From Schizochytrium sp. TIO01 (lineage: Eukaryota; Sar; Bigyra; Thraustochytrida; Thraustochytriidae): DNA of 64,000 nucleotides. The stretch's first letter is position 1. Each line of letters opens with the position of its first letter. The position numbers and the translations under genes were made by a program. Positions 23,801-33,011 of the stretch are shown one piece after another. The notes below the pieces were generated by a model. The model searched no databases and was not told the origin of the DNA. It saw nothing but the letters and a program-made list of their open reading frames with translations. The DNA lies in contig SMSO01000025.1 of the NCBI GenBank assembly GCA_004764695.1, positions 5,386,362 to 5,450,361 of the forward strand, written 5' to 3'.

Positions 23801-26549
23801 TGGTGACACCGTCTCCAACTTGACGATTCTTGTTGAGATCTCTTCATCTGCGGAGGAGAACATTACTGCTAAGCCATGCGTGTTTGCTGAATCTGACGAC
23901 ACCTATCTTCCCCGTATTGGTGTGATTATTCTTAACACTGATTTCTTTAGGTACTATGTAGAAGATGACGACTTTCTCACTGTCCGCCTTCTGGCTCACG
24001 AGATTGGCCACGTTCTTGGTCTCGGTACTCTCTGGAACGCCTACGACTATATTAAATCCTCTACAAAGTACAACGGCAAGCGTGGTGTTTGGGGTTATGA
24101 GCAGGCTGCGAATGTATCGGATGTCACTTATGTTCCCATTCAGGTCGATAACACGACAAATGAAGGGGAACATTGGTCTGAGACTGTCTTCACTGGTGAG
24201 CTCATGACTGGCGTACTTAGTGGAAAGAAAAGTCCTCTTTCGGTACTTTCTGTTGATGCTCTTCGCGATATTGGTTACCAGGTTATTGCTGATAACTCTG
24301 AGGACTACGATTTCACCTACATTAAGGATAATGAGGAAGCTGATGGAGATGCTCGCCGCCAGCTTGGTCACGGCGTTAGCTTGTACGGTGATTTCGCTCC
24401 TATCAGCCTTAGTGACAAGCTTCTTGTGTTCGCCGATGGTACAATTACTTCTAAGACTGTGTCTAGTCTTGGAACGTCTCAATATGCCGATGATGATGAC
24501 AGCTATTCAAGCTCCTATTCTGACAGCAGTCCTGGGGATTACATCACATACGAAATTGTTACCAATGATCTAACGGACGACGCCAGCATCATCAAGACTT
24601 ACTTGAAAAATGCAACAGCTAAGTGGAACAAGGTTATTCACAGCTCTCTCACGGACCTTGAGTTCACAACATCAACGAGCATGTCTGACTTCTGTGGTGT
24701 TGACAAAACTTACTCGTCTGGAGACACTGTCTCAAACTTGACAATTTTGGTTTCGATTACCTCAGACGCAACAGAAAACATTACTGCAAAGCCTTGCGTG
24801 TTTTCTCTGGAAGACAGTACCTACATGCCTCGTATTGGTGTTCTTCAATTCAAGACTTCTTACATTCAAGAGTATCTTGAGGATAGCACTTACTTCACGC
24901 TTCGACTCTTTGCGCACGAGATTGGTCATATCCTTGGCCTTGGTACTCTCTGGAATGCCTATGACTATGTTGAATCTACCACCAAGTACGACGGCAAGCG
25001 TGGTGTTTGGGGCTATGTGCAAGTCTCTGGTGACGAAGATGTGACGTACGTGCCTATTACTTCAGACAACACGTCCGGTGCCGGCGAGCACTGGTCGGAG
25101 ACTGTTTTCACTGGTGAGCTCATGACTGGTGTGCTTAATGGTAAGAAGAGCCCTCTTTCAGTTCTCTCTGTTGATGCGCTTCGTGATATTGGATACACAG
25201 TTTACGCTTCGAATGCAGAGGACTATGAGTACAGCTATGTATCTGATCATGAAGCTGCAGACGGCGATGCCCGCAGGCAGCTTGGAAACGGTCCTAGTTT
25301 GTACGGCGACTTCACTCCCATTGACCTTGATGATGGAATTGCTGTGTTTTCAGATGGTACTGTTTCCACAGAGACTGTATCAAGTCTTGGTACTGCTTCG
25401 TATGCTGATGATGACGATGATGATGACGATGACTCCAGTACTGGTGACTACGTGAGCATTGATATTGTCTCAAATGAACTATCCGAGTATGCATACATTA
25501 TCAACGAGTACTTTGTGAATGCTTCCGCAAAGTGGAACAGTGTTTTGTCAACGTCTCTTGACACCCTTGAGTTTACTGAATCCGTGGATATTTCTGACTC
25601 GTGTGGTGTACCAAAGTCTTACGCATCTGGTGACACCGTGACCAATTTAACTATTCTGGTTGAGATTTCCTCTTCTGCAACCGAAAACATTACTGCGAAG
25701 CAGTGCATTTTCGCTGAATCCGATGGTACTTACTTCCCGCGTGTTGGAGCTATTATTCTCAACACTGACTTTTTCAGGTACTATGTAGAGGATGATGACT
25801 TCTTGACTGTGCGTCTTTTGGCTCACGAGATTGGCCACGTTCTTGGTCTTGGCACGCTTTGGGATGCCTATGGTTACGTTGAGACTGCGACGGAGTACGA
25901 CGGCAAGCGCGGAGTTTGGGGTTACAGATCAGTTTCCAGTGACAACGATGTGACTACTGTACCTATTCAAGTTGACAACACAACTAATGAAGGCGAGCAC
26001 TGGTCTGAGTCTGTCTTCACTGGCGAACTCATGACTGGTGTACTCAGCGGTAAGAAGAGCCCACTCTCGGTGCTCTCTGTTGATGCTCTTCGCGACCTTG
26101 GATACGAAGTTGTTGATGATAACGCTGAGGACTATGACTTCACCTACATCAAGGACAACGAAGAAGCTGATGGAGATGCTCGCCGTCAGCTTGGTCACGG
26201 CGTTAGCTTGTACGGGGACTTTGCCCCCGTCAGCCTCAGTGACAAGCTTCTTGTGTTTGCTAACGGTGCCGTTAAATCGAAGAAGCTCTCCAGTCTCGGT
26301 TCTTCAACTTACTCTGACAAAACCTCAGCCCCTGCCTCCAGCAGCAGCAAGGCATCTGCCTGGGAAATTGCCACTACCGTTCTCGCATGTGTGTTTTTCG
26401 TTGGCTTTGCTGTTCTTGCTGGCTTCCTCATCTACCGCAACCGCAACCGCCCCACTGACGCCGCAAGCACCCGCTCTGGCATTTCAATGTCATCTCTTGC
26501 GAAGACCCCGCAGCACCAACCGGACGACCGTGCTGTCCAAATGGTTTAA
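20871..26549 (+). CDS. Six-module leishmanolysin-like (M8) surface metalloprotease
   Basis: This is a 1892-residue protein from ATG 20871, the first ATG and directly before a signal peptide (about 1-21). Six tandem metzincin modules start near residues 23, 328, 623, 918, 1224 and 1527. Their HEIGH motifs start at about 150, 453, 748, 1043, 1349 and 1652, all followed by (V/I)LGLGTLW. Every module keeps an EHWSE third-ligand motif and ELMTGVL, so all six look catalytically competent. Each module ends with DARRQLG and then a YGDF stretch; poly-Asp/Ser linkers join the modules. A transmembrane helix (about 1831-1854), basic YRNRNR and a tail ending VQMV close the protein. Modules 2 and 3 are almost identical in DNA. 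The many NxT/S sites suggest heavy glycosylation. Single-module family members are normally about 300-600 residues, so this length is exceptional. Confidence 0.9.
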   Translation: MIKAMKLLALTSAVLSAALVEASYISFEVVTNDLDSDYDSTINEFFTNATAKWNDVIYSSLDDLEFTSKTNVSSYCDIDKAYSSGDTISNLTILVSITSDAAENITAKPCVFAESDGTYLPRIGAIILNANYFETYVVDSTFFTIRLLAHEIGHVLGLGTLWNAYNYVESTTKYNGKRGVWGYVQVSGDEDVTTVPITSDNISSSTPAEHWSETVFTGELMTGVLNGKKSPLSILSVDALRDIGYQVIAENSEDYEFSYVADHEAADGDARRQLGNGPSVYGDFTPIVLSDGIAVFSDGTIATKTVSALGNSSYASTDTDDDDTSTDYVNIEIVSNELSQYTYIIKEYFANASAKWNDVIYTSLDDLEFTEDVDVTDYCGVPKTYSSGDTVSNLTILVEISSSAEENITAKPCVFAESDGTYLPRIGVIILNTDFFRYYVEDSTFFTIRLLAHEIGHVLGLGTLWNAYNYLESDTTYDGKRGVWGYVQVSGDEDVTTVPITSEHWSETVFTGELMTGVLNGKKSPLSILSVDALRDIGYQVIAENSEDYEFSYVADHEAADGDARRQLGNGPSVYGDFTAIDLDDGIAVFSDGTIATKTVSALGNSSYASTDTDDDDDTSTDYVNIEIVSNELSQYTYIIKEYFANASAKWNDVIYTSLDDLEFTEDVDVTDYCGVPKTYSSGDTVSNLTILVEISSSAEENITAKPCVFAESDGTYLPRIGVIILNTDFFRYYVEDSTFFTIRLLAHEIGHVLGLGTLWNAYNYLESDTTYDGKRGVWGYVQVSGDEDVTTVPITSEHWSETVFTGELMTGVLNGKKSPLSILSVDALRDIGYQVIAENSEDYEFSYVADHEAADGDARRQLGNGPSVYGDFTAIDLDDGIAVFSDGTIATKTVSALGNSSYASTDTDDDDDTSTDYVNIEIVSNELSQYTYIIKEYFANASAKWNNVIYTSLDDLEFTEDVDISDSCGIPKTYSSGDTVSNLTILVEISSSAEENITAKPCVFAESDDTYLPRIGVIILNTDFFRYYVEDDDFLTVRLLAHEIGHVLGLGTLWNAYDYIKSSTKYNGKRGVWGYEQAANVSDVTYVPIQVDNTTNEGEHWSETVFTGELMTGVLSGKKSPLSVLSVDALRDIGYQVIADNSEDYDFTYIKDNEEADGDARRQLGHGVSLYGDFAPISLSDKLLVFADGTITSKTVSSLGTSQYADDDDSYSSSYSDSSPGDYITYEIVTNDLTDDASIIKTYLKNATAKWNKVIHSSLTDLEFTTSTSMSDFCGVDKTYSSGDTVSNLTILVSITSDATENITAKPCVFSLEDSTYMPRIGVLQFKTSYIQEYLEDSTYFTLRLFAHEIGHILGLGTLWNAYDYVESTTKYDGKRGVWGYVQVSGDEDVTYVPITSDNTSGAGEHWSETVFTGELMTGVLNGKKSPLSVLSVDALRDIGYTVYASNAEDYEYSYVSDHEAADGDARRQLGNGPSLYGDFTPIDLDDGIAVFSDGTVSTETVSSLGTASYADDDDDDDDDSSTGDYVSIDIVSNELSEYAYIINEYFVNASAKWNSVLSTSLDTLEFTESVDISDSCGVPKSYASGDTVTNLTILVEISSSATENITAKQCIFAESDGTYFPRVGAIILNTDFFRYYVEDDDFLTVRLLAHEIGHVLGLGTLWDAYGYVETATEYDGKRGVWGYRSVSSDNDVTTVPIQVDNTTNEGEHWSESVFTGELMTGVLSGKKSPLSVLSVDALRDLGYEVVDDNAEDYDFTYIKDNEEADGDARRQLGHGVSLYGDFAPVSLSDKLLVFANGAVKSKKLSSLGSSTYSDKTSAPASSSSKASAWEIATTVLACVFFVGFAVLAGFLIYRNRNRPTDAASTRSGISMSSLAKTPQHQPDDRAVQMV
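21840..23609 (+). repeat. Two 885-bp near-identical protease-module repeats
   Basis: The boundary word ACTTCAACGGACTATG recurs at 21840, 22725 and 23610, exactly 885 bases apart. Units 21840-22724 and 22725-23609 differ at only a handful of bases that I can find, for example ATTGAG/ATCGAG after the boundary and CCTATC preceded by G or A. The start of module 4 and the C-terminal half of module 1 also share long near-identical blocks. This indicates recent unequal exchange or conversion. Confidence 0.92.
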
Positions 26550-27662
26550 TCATGGCATCCATGGTTTAGAGAAGCACCATTCAAACTTATCGGCACTTGC
26601 CTATCTACCATAGATTTATCCAAGAACACGACAAAGAAATCTTCTTGCTAATTCACTCTTTGAATTCTATAATGTGTTAAGTCTTGCCCTTTCCGAAATC
26701 CCTTCATCTTACTTGAACGATTTTATGAATGGAGTGAAGTGCGCGCTGGCGTTGCAAGTAAAAAGAACCTTTGTGTAATTCACGAAGTCTTTCTTCGATA
26801 CCGATGATTGGACGGATTAAAGTGTGATAAACTAAAGCCTTTAGCTCAAAGCTCAGTCACAATTTTACTTACTAACACGAACGAAGGAAGCGCGGACGAA
26901 GGGTATTTTTTCAGGAGTGGAGACCATCCTTTAGCAACAGCATTCGTACGGACCTGTTAAAATTTTTAATTTTTTAATAAATAAAAAACTACTACTACTT
27001 AAAGGAAAACGGTTTAGAAAGAATGAGAGAACGCAGAGAACGCTTATGCGCGCAGCGGCACGATCGCAAGGTCTAAATTTTGAAATAGACCGGTCGAGGT
27101 TAGGCGGGTTTCTCAAGTTTTTCCTTCCGCAGTTCGCAAACGCCGAGCGCAACTAGGACGAAGAGAACGCGCGAAGACGCCGTGCCCGCGGTCTGCAGAA
27201 CATCTTATCCCTTGGATAGTGTTCAATTTTCTGTGCACCGCTGCTACGCTTCTTGTTTGTGGTCCTGCCTTTTGCTAAGAGAGAGGCATCAGCTTGAAAT
27301 TTAAAAAGAGCTGGCAAAAAGAGATCGTGAAGTAGGGCACGCGGCAACGACGAAGACCAAGGAGAGCCGACGGGAGGTCGACAAAAGTGGTGTAAAAATC
27401 TGAGAACCGACTGAGATTACGAGTTCTGTGAAAACTCGCAAAGTTTTACGATAGTTTCAGCCGTGTAGAGCTACTTGCGAAGGCGGGTTCCTCCAAGGAA
27501 CGAGCTAGCGAACAAGCCAGAGGAATCAAGAAACAATCAAATTAAATCAAAAGGATCGCTGTTGGATTCTACTAGAGTACCACAGCGCTAGCCTGTCGAA
27601 GGGGGATTTGTGATCGGACAACGTATTACCGTTCAAGTATATCTTGCGATTAATTTGGCACC
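26550..27662. other. Gene-free stretch before MND1
   Basis: Contains the 3' flank of the six-module protease, an A/T-rich block of T-runs then A-runs at about 26956-26990 followed by CTACTACTACTT, and unique DNA up to the MND1 start. Nothing else is identifiable. Confidence 0.5.
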
Positions 27663-28310
27663 ATGGGTAAACGTGGCCTTTCAATGGATGAAAAGAAGGA
27701 GAAGCTCCGCAATATCCTTCAAGAAAAAAAGGAACCCTTCACGCTCAAGCAAATTGAAAAAGTTGGAAGCAAAGCCGGTGTAACGCAGATGTCCATTAAA
27801 GGTGTGCTGGAGGAAATGGTGAGCGATAATGTCGTGTGTATGGACAAAATTGGTTCTACGAATTGGTTCTGGTCGTTCCCGAGCCAGGAGAAGGCATCTT
27901 TACAGGACAAATTACTCAAGGCAAACACGGAGCTTGCTAGCGTGCGCCAAGCTGTTCAGACTGCACGCAAAGAAAAGGAAGATCTCATGGCTGCACGTGT
28001 GCCTAGTGATTCACGTTCTGCAAAGCTTGCCGAGCTTGCCGAGCTTCGTCAGGAGGTTGCTACTAAGGCTGAAGAACTTGCCAAACTGCGCGAAAATGAC
28101 CCCGCACAGATGATGGAGCTTGTCAAGAAGATTGATGTGTGCAAGGAGGCAGCAAATCGCTGGACTGACAACACCTGGACTTTGGTGGACTACGTGCGAA
28201 AGAAGTATGGCCGCCCCAAGAAAGAGGTCATGCAATGGTTGCAAATGAAAGAGGACTTTGATTACCCTGAGTTCACCATGCCCAAGAAAAAGAAGGTGCG
28301 CAAGGCTTAA
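27663..28310 (+). CDS. MND1: Meiotic nuclear division protein 1 homologue
   Basis: This 215-residue protein matches Mnd1 in length (about 205-220 in the family) and layout. Mnd1 pairs with Hop2 to stimulate Dmc1/Rad51 strand exchange in meiosis. The N-terminus MGKRGLSMDEKKEKL is the family signature and leads a winged-helix DNA-binding domain (about 1-75) that ends with NWFWSFPSQ. A long coiled coil (about 80-150) with heptad Leu/Ala follows, then TDNTWTLVDYVRKK and a Lys-rich C-terminus KKKKVRK that could act in DNA binding or nuclear import. Start ATG 27663 is in a CCATGG-like context. It is convergent with CDC23. Its presence implies a meiotic programme in the organism. Confidence 0.93.
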   Translation: MGKRGLSMDEKKEKLRNILQEKKEPFTLKQIEKVGSKAGVTQMSIKGVLEEMVSDNVVCMDKIGSTNWFWSFPSQEKASLQDKLLKANTELASVRQAVQTARKEKEDLMAARVPSDSRSAKLAELAELRQEVATKAEELAKLRENDPAQMMELVKKIDVCKEAANRWTDNTWTLVDYVRKKYGRPKKEVMQWLQMKEDFDYPEFTMPKKKKVRKA

Positions 28311-29197
28311 ACAAAAGAAACAAATCAAGAGGGTTCAGTCAATTTTTTGCGTTAGGTTCAGGTGTATACAAACATAGGCACGTCCACAGGTTTCGAGTGG
28401 TGAGCAATTTAAACCAATGACAAGGTTCTGTTCTGTGGATTTATACGTTCTTCCGCTGTTTTTGATCATCCTTTGGGTATCGCCAGCTTTGTTTAAGTTT
28501 GACTTGTATATATTTCTGAACACTTTCGTCATTTCTGACTTTTATTCCATCCTTACACCTTTTACGTTTTAGCACACCAAAGCTCCTAATGATCAAACCT
28601 ACCTGTAAGAGAGAAAAGCCACTGTTTATATTGTGAATATTATTTTCCTTCTTGATTATTGATGACACGATGCCGATTCTACATGTACAACATAAAAGAA
28701 GCAAAAAAGCCAAAGCTTATCTTTAATTGACGAAGTTTAGTTTTAATTTCTTCAGTTAACTTCAGTGGTTATAAGAAACTACTGAATACTTTAAAAATTA
28801 GATTGACGCAATAAATGTGGCCCTTTCACACGTTTCCACAGTCATTCTCTTTGTATAAGATGGAATGTCTTTGTTATAGACTCTGAAACATGAAGTATAA
28901 AACAAGAATGGGTGACATTTAAAAATATTGATCGCGCTTATCAGAAAGGTTAGGAAGCAGAAATTCTGATATGAAAATATAATTTTAGCAGGCAAACCTG
29001 CAGGTCTATGATGCGTCTAAGTATATCAGGAAGCCAGCAGCGACTACAACTAGAACAATGACAAATATTACTACTACTGCTACAATCGTGCTTTTCTTTT
29101 TTCCAATTATTTTGAGCAATTGGTCTGCGCTCACAAGGGGATGGGTGGCGAACGTTTCAAAGGGAAAGCAACGACATATCTCTAACCAATACAATCA
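28311..29197. other. Convergent 3' spacer between MND1 and CDC23
   Basis: AT-rich spacer shared by two converging genes. A short minus-strand frame (29006-29194) has a hydrophobic Val/Ile segment preceded by GKKK, but it rests on a GTA/TAC simple repeat and has no ATG. Confidence 0.5.
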
Positions 29198-31045
29198 TCA
29201 CGCACCAGTGTTGCCTGCAGAACTAGTTGCAGCTGCCCGGGCTGCACGAAGTTGGCGGATCTCACGAAGCATCGCTTCCGCCTCTTTTTTCTCTGGTCGA
29301 CCGGCATAATCAAGAAGCTGCTCGCAGAATTTCTCGGCCATGGGAAGGTCAATTTCGTCCTTCAGATAGTATCCTGCCAAGAACCGCAGTGCTTCAACGA
29401 CATCCTGACCCCCCATGGCATCCTCTGCCTCACGGCGCGTGAGGTGTTTTTTGTAATAGTACGCAGCTTGCTCGCGGTCTTGCAGATTTTCAGCGTAGAG
29501 AGAAGCAAGTCTTTGCGCTGCAATCCCTTCACGATCATTGTGACACTCAGCACGTTTATAACACTTAATGGCCTCTTGTGTACGGTGCAATTTTTCATAA
29601 CAACCGGCCAAGGCAGCCCACATACGAGCATCATATGGCCGCAGAGTGGTAGCTTTACGGTAGTAGTGCAGTGCGTAAAAGTACATGAGGAGAATCTCAT
29701 AGGTCTGGCCTAGACCATACCATGCACGATAATCGCGAGGGTTGATATCAACAGCACTTCGATATGCCTCAATAGCAGCTTCAGTATTTTTCATCTCCAC
29801 ATGTTCATGTCCAGCTAGGGTCCAAGCAGAAAGGTATCGACGATTCAAGCGCAAGGCACGTTTGAAGTAGAGCACAGCTCGTTCGTGTTGAGCCTTCAAG
29901 CTGTAATAGTTGCCGACGATGCAGCATGTTTCTGGGCGGTATTTGTTACTCCGCACGGCAGTATGCGCGAGGTAACTGAGTTCTGCTTTGCACTCCTTGA
30001 CGTAAAGGATGTTGGAGTAAGTGTCCATATTTTGGAGGCGGTGTGGATCACGGGCAATGAGAACCTCAAAGTGTTCTTGGGCTTCGTCAAAGTTACGCAA
30101 ATTGTACTGAGCAAGAGCCTGCTGAGCGAGGACATAAGAAGATCGAGGAAACATCTCGGACAGGTCTGTGAGGATCTCCATGGCCTCTTGGTTCTGCTGC
30201 AGCTCTAGAGCCAAGTGAGCTCTGAAGAATCCTACCATCCAGTGTTCCGGTAATGTGAGTTGATCAAGATCCTCCTTCTCGCTGCACAAAGATGCAAGAT
30301 CGAGCCATGCAGACCAAAGCAAAGGCTCGCTGCATACGGCCTCGCATAAGACGCGTCTGGCGGCGCTCTTGGCCTGCATTTCCTTCAGCACAACACCATA
30401 TATGTACAAAATGTACCCATCCATGGACCCTTCTGCGTGCAGGGGAGCAAGCTCTGTGCGCAGAAGGCGTAGATTTCCGTTGCGGATCTGGCATTGCTCC
30501 AAGGGATCAGCCACTTCGCAGATTTCTTCTTCCTTACGCTTTTCGCCAACTAAGTAAAGAGAGAAAGCCCACAGAAAGATTTCCTTTGCATTCCCGCTCT
30601 TCGGCAGCGTCCCGTCGCTGCTCAAGACCTGGGCGCACCTGTCCAGCTCATCAAGATCAAAGACAGACTTTGCAATCAGCAGAGCATCGGTATCTCCAGC
30701 ATCCACAGCTGGCCAAAGTTCGCTCCGAGATCTGCGTCTCTGAGTGATTTTCTGCTGCGATGTGCTGGCCAAATTCGCACTCTCTGAGCTAGAGCTCTCT
30801 GCATTTGTAGATCTACCTCCAGACTTTGATTTGGATGATTCTTCTCTGATCTCAGGCTCTTCGCGACGGTTCCATTCACGGTCTCTACGGACCACAAAAC
30901 CTTCAGCGATACCACCCAAAAGCTCTGCCGCCCAAGAGGCGCTCTTCTTCAGCCCGCGGCCCCCGAGGGCGCGAACGGCCTCTCTTAAAGTCGAACGGAC
31001 CTGATGTTCGTGCCAGTGTGTATCTGATGGTGCTGATGCATCCAT
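29198..31045 (-). CDS. CDC23: Anaphase-promoting complex subunit 8
   Basis: This 615-residue TPR protein is homologous to Cdc23/APC8, a scaffold subunit of the APC/C ubiquitin ligase that drives anaphase and mitotic exit. The N-terminal stretch of about residues 16-50 (LREAVRALGGRGLKKSASWA, then AELL) is the characteristic Cdc23 N-domain. Tandem TPR motifs run from about 210 to 560, most clearly at 370-500, with typical pairs such as YYSLKAQHERAVLYFKRAL and AWYGLGQTYEILLMYFYALH. A low-complexity Ser/Arg insert (about 60-110) separates the N-domain from the repeats. The length is close to human CDC23 (about 597). One exon, with ATG at 31045. The head-to-head neighbour is the SAPS gene, about 2 kb away. 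Confidence 0.93.
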   Translation of the reverse strand: MDASAPSDTHWHEHQVRSTLREAVRALGGRGLKKSASWAAELLGGIAEGFVVRRDREWNRREEPEIREESSKSKSGGRSTNAESSSSESANLASTSQQKITQRRRSRSELWPAVDAGDTDALLIAKSVFDLDELDRCAQVLSSDGTLPKSGNAKEIFLWAFSLYLVGEKRKEEEICEVADPLEQCQIRNGNLRLLRTELAPLHAEGSMDGYILYIYGVVLKEMQAKSAARRVLCEAVCSEPLLWSAWLDLASLCSEKEDLDQLTLPEHWMVGFFRAHLALELQQNQEAMEILTDLSEMFPRSSYVLAQQALAQYNLRNFDEAQEHFEVLIARDPHRLQNMDTYSNILYVKECKAELSYLAHTAVRSNKYRPETCCIVGNYYSLKAQHERAVLYFKRALRLNRRYLSAWTLAGHEHVEMKNTEAAIEAYRSAVDINPRDYRAWYGLGQTYEILLMYFYALHYYRKATTLRPYDARMWAALAGCYEKLHRTQEAIKCYKRAECHNDREGIAAQRLASLYAENLQDREQAAYYYKKHLTRREAEDAMGGQDVVEALRFLAGYYLKDEIDLPMAEKFCEQLLDYAGRPEKKEAEAMLREIRQLRAARAAATSSAGNTGA

Positions 31046-33011
31046 CTTCCCTCAGGACGGCCACGAATCACGGGATGGTAGACTCCTGGATGAGCTTTCC
31101 TGAGCTCGATGGATCTAACTGCCCAACGTCGTGCTCACCAGATAATAGTGAGTGTAGACTACTCACTTCGCAAACTCACCGGCACCACACAGATCGAGGG
31201 GGTGGGTGATGCGACTGGGGTGACTAGCAGGCCGTTTGACTCGGTGCTATGTCTCTGCGTGACCAGGCGCGCAGGAATTTCTGAGCAGATTTGATCTGAT
31301 TTGCCGTTTGCCACATTTTTATTTTTTTTTCTAAGGCCTATGATACTTTTAATGCTTTGTTCCAGTTTGTTGTTCTTTGGGCTCACTTTACTCTCTTTTA
31401 TTCTACTGTATTGCACTCTGTAGAAAGTAGGTTATGGGAGTATGTATACAACCACAAGGTGCCTAGAAAGATAGAGGCCACGGTAAGATCTTAAGCACGC
31501 AGAAGCTGAGATGAATGTTTCGAACGCTAATAATTCGCTGTCTTGAGTTGAGCTGACGCAATCGTTGACCAGCTACTATTTGTTATTTTCTATTGGTAAC
31601 CAAATCACTAACAAAAAGTTGGATAAAGAAAAGAAGCTGTAGGTTTCGAGTATGTAACCAGCAAATCGTATTCGACTCAACAAATAATAGAGATTTGTTC
31701 AAATAAAAGAAAAGCGAATTTACATAACCTATTTATTTGAAAGCCGCATTTTCCTCATAAGCAGAAGCTAACTGTGCTCTTTTTTAGCCGGGGAAAACCT
31801 TGCGAGCCTTCGGTCATTCATCAAGACCTATATCAGGTTCAGAAAATCGAATTTCATAGAGAATTCTGTTTCAGCTTGAAATTAAGAGTCTCTCTTCATA
31901 AACTTCAGATAGATCTTAGTTTTTAAGTTCAATTACCCAATATTGGACTCGTCTACTATAGTTTAAACTATCTCTTCATATTTCTATCTCTTGAAGGATG
32001 ATATTTACTTCTAAATTCATGCAAAGTTTCAGATAAAATATACAAATGTTTCATTCTATTTTATAAGCTATTTTCTTTCTCTTGTCACGTTTGACTCATG
32101 TGTTAGCGAGCCGCAAAAGTGAACTGGTACACTTGAAACTAGATTAGTATTTTTCAGCTTGTGCGATTAAGTAGAGAAGTTATGTACATTTAAAACCGCT
32201 AGAGGTTCAATTTCTAATTTGTATACTGTGTTGCTAACTAAAATGTTTCTCGAAGCGTGCTCTTTCATCTATAACACTAGTTTTTCTGCAAGCATGTAGG
32301 CGTGCGCTACAAATGAACAGGATACTTCCTTATTCACTATTCCATTGCTCTACTGTTTCCCCATGATTATTAGAGGTATGAAAACATGAAATAGATCATC
32401 ATCGAGTCAATTTAAGCGAACAAACTTGCAAAAGATAAGCAAAAACCTTCTAACTTCAAGCCATCCTTTTCTATCAATTGAGCGAAGGAGGCCATGAGAC
32501 ATGGAACTGAGCAGCGCATAAATTCACAATTCAAACTTGCTCAAATCCGCCGCATCGATCTCCATAACCGTTCTTTCCAGCAGCATAAATACATAGAGAC
32601 TTACGTACATGTAGACATAGATTCATATAGACATAGATTGGCAACGGTGACATCACTGCGTACCGAGTGGTTTGTTGCGTTGGCCCTTCAAAAATCTCAT
32701 AACAGCAAGCATCCCGTCCACGAGGTGCCAAATGATGAGCATGGCATGAAGTCTAAACTACTACCGGTATGACACTCTAGACCCTTATGACTCATAGATA
32801 CTGGTACTAGTGCTATCTTTCTTTTGCTTAACTTTTAATCTTCTTTGCAATTGACAGCAGAAAAGAAAGAGGGAAAGCAAGCGAAGGAAGGCCCTTCACT
32901 GCCTCCCTCTCCTGACCCGCGGTCGCTTCGCAGGGCGACCTTCGCCGTACCTCTTCCTCTTTCTCCCCTTTCACGCCTCCTTGGCCCTCGCGCCTCCTGC
33001 CGGCTCTCACC
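31046..33011. other. Divergent intergenic region CDC23 / SAPS gene
   Basis: Two-kilobase spacer between divergently transcribed genes. It is AT-rich from about 31300 to 32850 with no supported coding frame, and becomes pyrimidine-rich (CCT/CTTC) in the 150 bases before the SAPS start. Both promoters must lie here, but I cannot assign specific sites. Confidence 0.5.

Noticed and set aside
28670-28990. Short minus-strand frames between MND1 and CDC23
   Set aside because: AT-rich, under 100 codons, no motif; they lie in the 3' spacer of converging genes.
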